Assembly: GCF_003332885.2 (NCBI RefSeq)
Contig: NZ_QOWJ01000009.1
Span: 124,001 to 188,000 of the forward strand
Source: Paracnuella aquatica
Lineage (GTDB): Bacteria; Bacteroidota; Bacteroidia; Chitinophagales; Chitinophagaceae
Length of the DNA stretch: 64,000 nt
Direction of reading: 5' to 3'
In this document: positions 60,907 to 64,000 of the stretch, one piece after another
Position numbering within the stretch: position 1 is the first letter of the stretch
Layout: the number at the start of each line of letters is the position of its first letter
Made by a program: the position numbers and the translations under genes
The notes under the pieces: generated by a model
The model's database searches: none
Seen by the model: only the letters and a program-made list of their open reading frames with translations
What the model was told of the DNA's origin: nothing

Positions 60907-62751
60907 TTAAAACAGCAGCGCATATTTTACCGTCGACTTCAGCGGCAGCAATAGCTCTTTGCCATTCGCACCATCGCGAATAAGTGGTGTTGCGCCACCT
61001 GCATCATCAATGCGCAGGTAAGCGGCCTTGTCGCCCACCAGGTATAGCCCTTTTGATATCTCGGTAAAATTGGCGCCTTCAGCAATGCGCACATACAGGT
61101 TGGTGGGTGCATTTTCCGCGGTGATGGTGCGTTGCAGCTCATGCCCATCGGCACTTACGCGGGGTGCATCCTGAATAAATGCGCCATGCGTTTGAATGCG
61201 AAAAGTAGGGCGATCGTCACGGTCTACCGCGTAACCTTTCGAGGCAAAATTGCTGCCGGTAGAATCCTTCGGCCATGCGGCACCGTTATCCTGCAGCACT
61301 GCAAAAGCCGGTTTGGGTAGTCCAAAGTTTAAGACAGAACCGGTAGCGCGGGAAGATCCGTCGCCACGCGAATGCCACATGGGGGTAGCATCTAAAAAGC
61401 CTCCGCGCCACACCTGAACGATTGTTCCGTTGTCCAGATCATAAGTGTAATGCAGCCCTTCGGCCGAACCTATATTAATGGCATGCGTAACCCGGTAATT
61501 TCCGGGCAGGTCCACAAAAGAACGTAGCATCGTGTTTTTGGGTGCCTGCACCAAGATTGGGTCGACAGGATCAGCGGCACTCAGCCCCGATTCGCTCAAC
61601 AGCGTTTCGCGCAGTCCGGGACCAGAAATGGAAAACGAAAGTGCGGGTTTGGCCCAGTCGGCAATTTTTGCATAAACCAGTTCTACCTGGTGATTGCCGG
61701 CACTTAATTCCGTGCTGTTTCCGCCCTGCCGCTCGCCAAAAGGAATCACTTCTTTTCCGTCGATCTTCAGCATGCCTTTAGCGCCAGGTGCCGCCAGGCG
61801 AAACGAATATTTGCCTGCCTTTTCCACCGATAAATTGCCAGTATAGGCCACCAAAAAATCGTTGGCCAGCGTGGTAACGGCAGCAGACAGCTGCAACAGA
61901 TTACCTGTTACCAATGGTGTGGTTTGGGTGGCCTGTGCTGGGCTTTCAAACTGGCCTTTGTACACCGAATATTTCAGCCCCGAAAGCGCAGGCTTGGTTA
62001 CATCAAATTTGTTGACTTTAATGTTGCGGAATGCAACAGCTCCGTGGTCGCCTTGGATGCGGATTGGGCCTTCGGCCACTTCATTGTTTTGCATGGCGCC
62101 GCGGGTAGGGCCGGAGAGCTCCACATCTTCATGTATCGTTACGCCATTAAGACTTAAGGAAAGAATGCGTGCATTCTGGATCTTTTTACCCGAGCCGTCA
62201 AAGCGGGGAGCCTGAAAAGAGATCCGCATCTTTTGCCAAAGGCCAGGTGCTTTTGAAACGTTTTGTCGCGGTGCATGGCCTTCGTACCCTTTTTGCCCAT
62301 CGGGTTTGCTATCATCCCAACGCTCATAAATACCGCCATTATCGCCGGCACGGGGCTGGGTTACACCCCAGGAATCAAGCAATTGAATTTCGTAGCGACC
62401 CTGCAGGTAAATGCCCGAATTGGAGCCCTTTGCCATCAGGTATTCCAGCTCTATGTCGGCATCGCCATGGGTAAGGTTGGTAAACAGGTCGGCGCCCTGC
62501 TCTTTGTTGGTGGGCACATTTACCAGTACACCGGTGCCACTGGCCGGCTTCAGTGCATTGGCTGCTGCAAGATCGGCCTGCACATCGCCTGCAATGCGCC
62601 AGGTTTTGGAAGAAGGTTGAAAAGAAGACAGATCGTTTAGGGGCAGCGCCTGCTGGGCGTTGGCAGCCGCAGTGCCCAATAGCAAGCAACTGCAGAAAAA
62701 AGCGCTCAACCGGAGCGGTTGCCGCCCGGGTGCATCATTAAATTTCATCAA
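60907..62751 (-). CDS. DUF1080 / PA14 multidomain secreted protein
   Basis: A 614-residue secreted protein (signal-like region ending ...GTAAANA). Residues about 35-250 are a DUF1080 jelly roll (GSNSGIYLQGRYEIQLLDSWG, VAFRNIKVNKF). Residues about 260-385 form a PA14 domain (YSVYKGQFESP, AGKYSFRLAAPGAKGMLKIDGKEV). The remainder is a beta domain often joined to heme-containing glycan proteins. The second ATG at 62748 is equally possible. First of the three genes; likely binds or cleaves an oxidised glycan. Confidence 0.85.
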   Translation of the reverse strand: MMKFNDAPGRQPLRLSAFFCSCLLLGTAAANAQQALPLNDLSSFQPSSKTWRIAGDVQADLAAANALKPASGTGVLVNVPTNKEQGADLFTNLTHGDADIELEYLMAKGSNSGIYLQGRYEIQLLDSWGVTQPRAGDNGGIYERWDDSKPDGQKGYEGHAPRQNVSKAPGLWQKMRISFQAPRFDGSGKKIQNARILSLSLNGVTIHEDVELSGPTRGAMQNNEVAEGPIRIQGDHGAVAFRNIKVNKFDVTKPALSGLKYSVYKGQFESPAQATQTTPLVTGNLLQLSAAVTTLANDFLVAYTGNLSVEKAGKYSFRLAAPGAKGMLKIDGKEVIPFGERQGGNSTELSAGNHQVELVYAKIADWAKPALSFSISGPGLRETLLSESGLSAADPVDPILVQAPKNTMLRSFVDLPGNYRVTHAINIGSAEGLHYTYDLDNGTIVQVWRGGFLDATPMWHSRGDGSSRATGSVLNFGLPKPAFAVLQDNGAAWPKDSTGSNFASKGYAVDRDDRPTFRIQTHGAFIQDAPRVSADGHELQRTITAENAPTNLYVRIAEGANFTEISKGLYLVGDKAAYLRIDDAGGATPLIRDGANGKELLLPLKSTVKYALLF

Positions 62752-63106
62752 TGGATCAACGGTTTGCGATGGTTCGGGAAAAAGTAAAAAGAAAGTGAAT
62801 GCTGCCGCAGTATGTTATTGCAGTGCAATTTGTTGAGCAAAAAATATGGGGCAGCAATCGACATCATGGCATTTTTAAAACGGCACAGGGGCCATACATT
62901 ATTGAAAGGATCAAACATATCCGGGCTACAACAGCATTCACCATTTGGCGTTAACTGTTCATCCGGTTCTTGACCTCTGTCCCGGAAAGTTAAACCCCTT
63001 TGGCGAATGATAGACAACCCGGCCGTATCAATCTTCAATAATTTATGGCCCCCTTGCACATTTTTCTCCCGACACATCGCATTGCAGCGATGAAAAGATG
63101 CGCTCC
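62752..63106. other. Spacer between DUF1080/PA14 gene and lipoprotein gene
   Basis: A 355-bp region. CATCGC (63075-63080) and GCGATG (63087-63092) form a small hairpin 15 bp past the lipoprotein stop, possibly a weak terminator on the minus strand. No gene or clear promoter was seen. Confidence 0.35.
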
Positions 63107-63679
63107 TTACTGCACCGCAGTATTAAACGTCACATCCACATCCGAGGATGATTTAGGACTGTCCCACGTATCCTGTGCGCCTTTGTTGGGTGGGTTGCCG
63201 CCGTAGTGGCGCAACACCACACGCAGGTTGCCGGTGCCGGCAGCGCCGGTGGTGATAAAGCCGGTAGTGCCCAGCGGAATACCATTATCGTCGTTGTTCA
63301 AGCCAGTAACCTGGATGTTGCTGCCAGCAGAAGGCAGGTAATAAATGCGGTGGGCATCGCCTTCTTCATCCACTTCGCCGGTAATATCGGCTGCGGGATT
63401 CTTGGTTTTGTCCAGCAGTTCCAGCTCAAAATGATACATGGTATTGGGCGCCAGTACCACGTTTTGCTGGGTGGGTAGATTGCCTCCGGGGCCATCCGGG
63501 TCGTCGATGCTAAATACGACTAGGTTGCCGCCACCGGTGTGGGGCGTCACTTTCAGGTTTACGGTAGTGATTACTTCTTCATCGTTGTTTTCGCCATCCG
63601 AAGCCTTGCTGCATGCGGTAAGCAAAATTGGCGCTGCCAACAGCAGCATCGACCAACGCTTCATTGTTTGTTTCATCAT
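63107..63679 (-). CDS. Lipoprotein of a TonB-receptor-linked family
   Basis: A 190-residue lipoprotein: MMKQTMKRWSMLLLAAPILL with lipobox LTAC (cysteine 23). The mature protein is beta-rich, with acidic GEVDEEGDAHRIYYL and GFITTGAAGTGNLRVVLRHYGG. This layout recurs in Bacteroidota next to TonB-dependent receptors, and here it follows one by 107 bp. It may be a surface partner of that receptor. Start at 63679 fits the signal; the longer frame does not. Confidence 0.82.
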   Translation of the reverse strand: MMKQTMKRWSMLLLAAPILLTACSKASDGENNDEEVITTVNLKVTPHTGGGNLVVFSIDDPDGPGGNLPTQQNVVLAPNTMYHFELELLDKTKNPAADITGEVDEEGDAHRIYYLPSAGSNIQVTGLNNDDNGIPLGTTGFITTGAAGTGNLRVVLRHYGGNPPNKGAQDTWDSPKSSSDVDVTFNTAVQ

Positions 63680-63785
63680 GATCAGGGTTTGTTTTAAAAA
63701 ATGTTTGGAAAAATGGTAATGAACGGCAAGTGCCGACGCAAAGCGGTCATCCACTTTACCGAGTAAAAATTTTGGAAAAATGGGC

Positions 63786-64000
63786 TTACCCTTTGCCCGC
63801 ACCAATGGGCACTTTCAGGCGCAGCTGCACGTTGCGGCCCATTTCATCGGTAAAAAACCGCAGGTAGTTCAGGTAATCGCGGTAGCGTTCGTTCAGCAAA
63901 TTGCGTATGCTGATGCCCAGGCCCACCGGCACCGAGCCGATGGTAATGGTGGTGCCCGCATCAATATGGGTTAAAAAGTAGCCCGGTGGCGGCGGCGCAT
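63786..64000 (-). CDS. TonB-dependent receptor, C-terminal end (partial)
   Basis: The last 71 residues of a gene whose start lies beyond the window. NLLNERYRDYLNYLRFF followed by a barrel-end strand NVQLRLKVPIG is the standard C-terminus of a TonB-dependent receptor. It is the upstream partner of the lipoprotein gene. Ligand cannot be told from this part. Confidence 0.85.
   Translation of the reverse strand, partial: APPPPGYFLTHIDAGTTITIGSVPVGLGISIRNLLNERYRDYLNYLRFFTDEMGRNVQLRLKVPIGAGKG

Noticed and set aside
62748-63077. 109-residue minus-strand frame before the DUF1080/PA14 gene
   Set aside because: No family resemblance, cysteine-rich random look, and it ends at the start of the next gene.

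Overview
The window reads as chromosome of a Bacteroidota bacterium, most likely of the Chitinophagaceae type. The evidence is a set of promoters with TAnnTTTG -7 elements, a bacillithiol-system YtxJ protein, a NUDIX-family AraR, GH97/GH43/GH51/GH127 glycosidases, TonB-linked outer-membrane proteins and a BlaI/BlaR1 pair without a penicillin-binding sensor. No rRNA, tRNA, CRISPR array, integrase or insertion sequence was found. Both ends cut genes: an ABC ATPase on the left and a TonB-dependent receptor on the right.

Layout. 1-7.1 kb holds housekeeping genes: ABC ATPase, dolichol-phosphate-mannose-type glycosyltransferase, DnaQ-like exonuclease, Mpl peptidoglycan-recycling ligase, a 41-residue lipoprotein, YtxJ, MetZ and OsmC. 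7.1-15.2 kb is sulfur assimilation: MetX, then a minus-strand operon cobA-cysJ-cysI-DUF2490-(siroheme synthase/TauE fusion). It makes siroheme, reduces sulfite to sulfide and probably exports surplus sulfite. MetX and MetZ then place sulfide into homocysteine. 15.6-22.8 kb is a plus-strand surface-polysaccharide operon: Wzt, four GT2 glycosyltransferases, a methyltransferase and a polysaccharide deacetylase. The Wzm permease is not in the window.

22.8-41.5 kb is an arabinan/arabinose locus on the minus strand. GH51 (two), GH43, GH97 and a lipoprotein mutarotase release and prepare sugar outside the cytoplasm. An SSS symporter probably imports it. AraA, AraB and AraD convert L-arabinose to xylulose 5-phosphate, and a split transketolase plus a small transaldolase pass it to the pentose phosphate pathway. 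A NUDIX AraR regulator closes the cluster. Most genes end in their own hairpin, so the locus is probably several short units under one regulator.

41.8-47.7 kb carries a HAD phosphatase, a non-SusC outer-membrane beta-barrel protein and the BlaR1/BlaI pair with a twin operator. 47.9-55 kb carries Kup, a D-threonine-aldolase-like enzyme, an SDR, a voltage-gated K+ channel with a zinc ribbon, a small outer-membrane protein, a 33-residue ORF and a DUF92 protein. 55.4-64 kb carries GH127, a DUF1080 / propeller-cytochrome c / DUF1080 set and a lipoprotein next to a TonB receptor.

The most unusual signal is not a gene. At least six intergenic spacers carry degenerate tandem repeats with a strict 7-bp period. 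Each locus uses its own heptamer, most have an inverted partner also in 7-bp register, and most touch or lie within a few bases of a stop codon. A second dispersed family (TGTCAT-ended palindromes) occurs four times and is twice accompanied by an identical 24-bp word.
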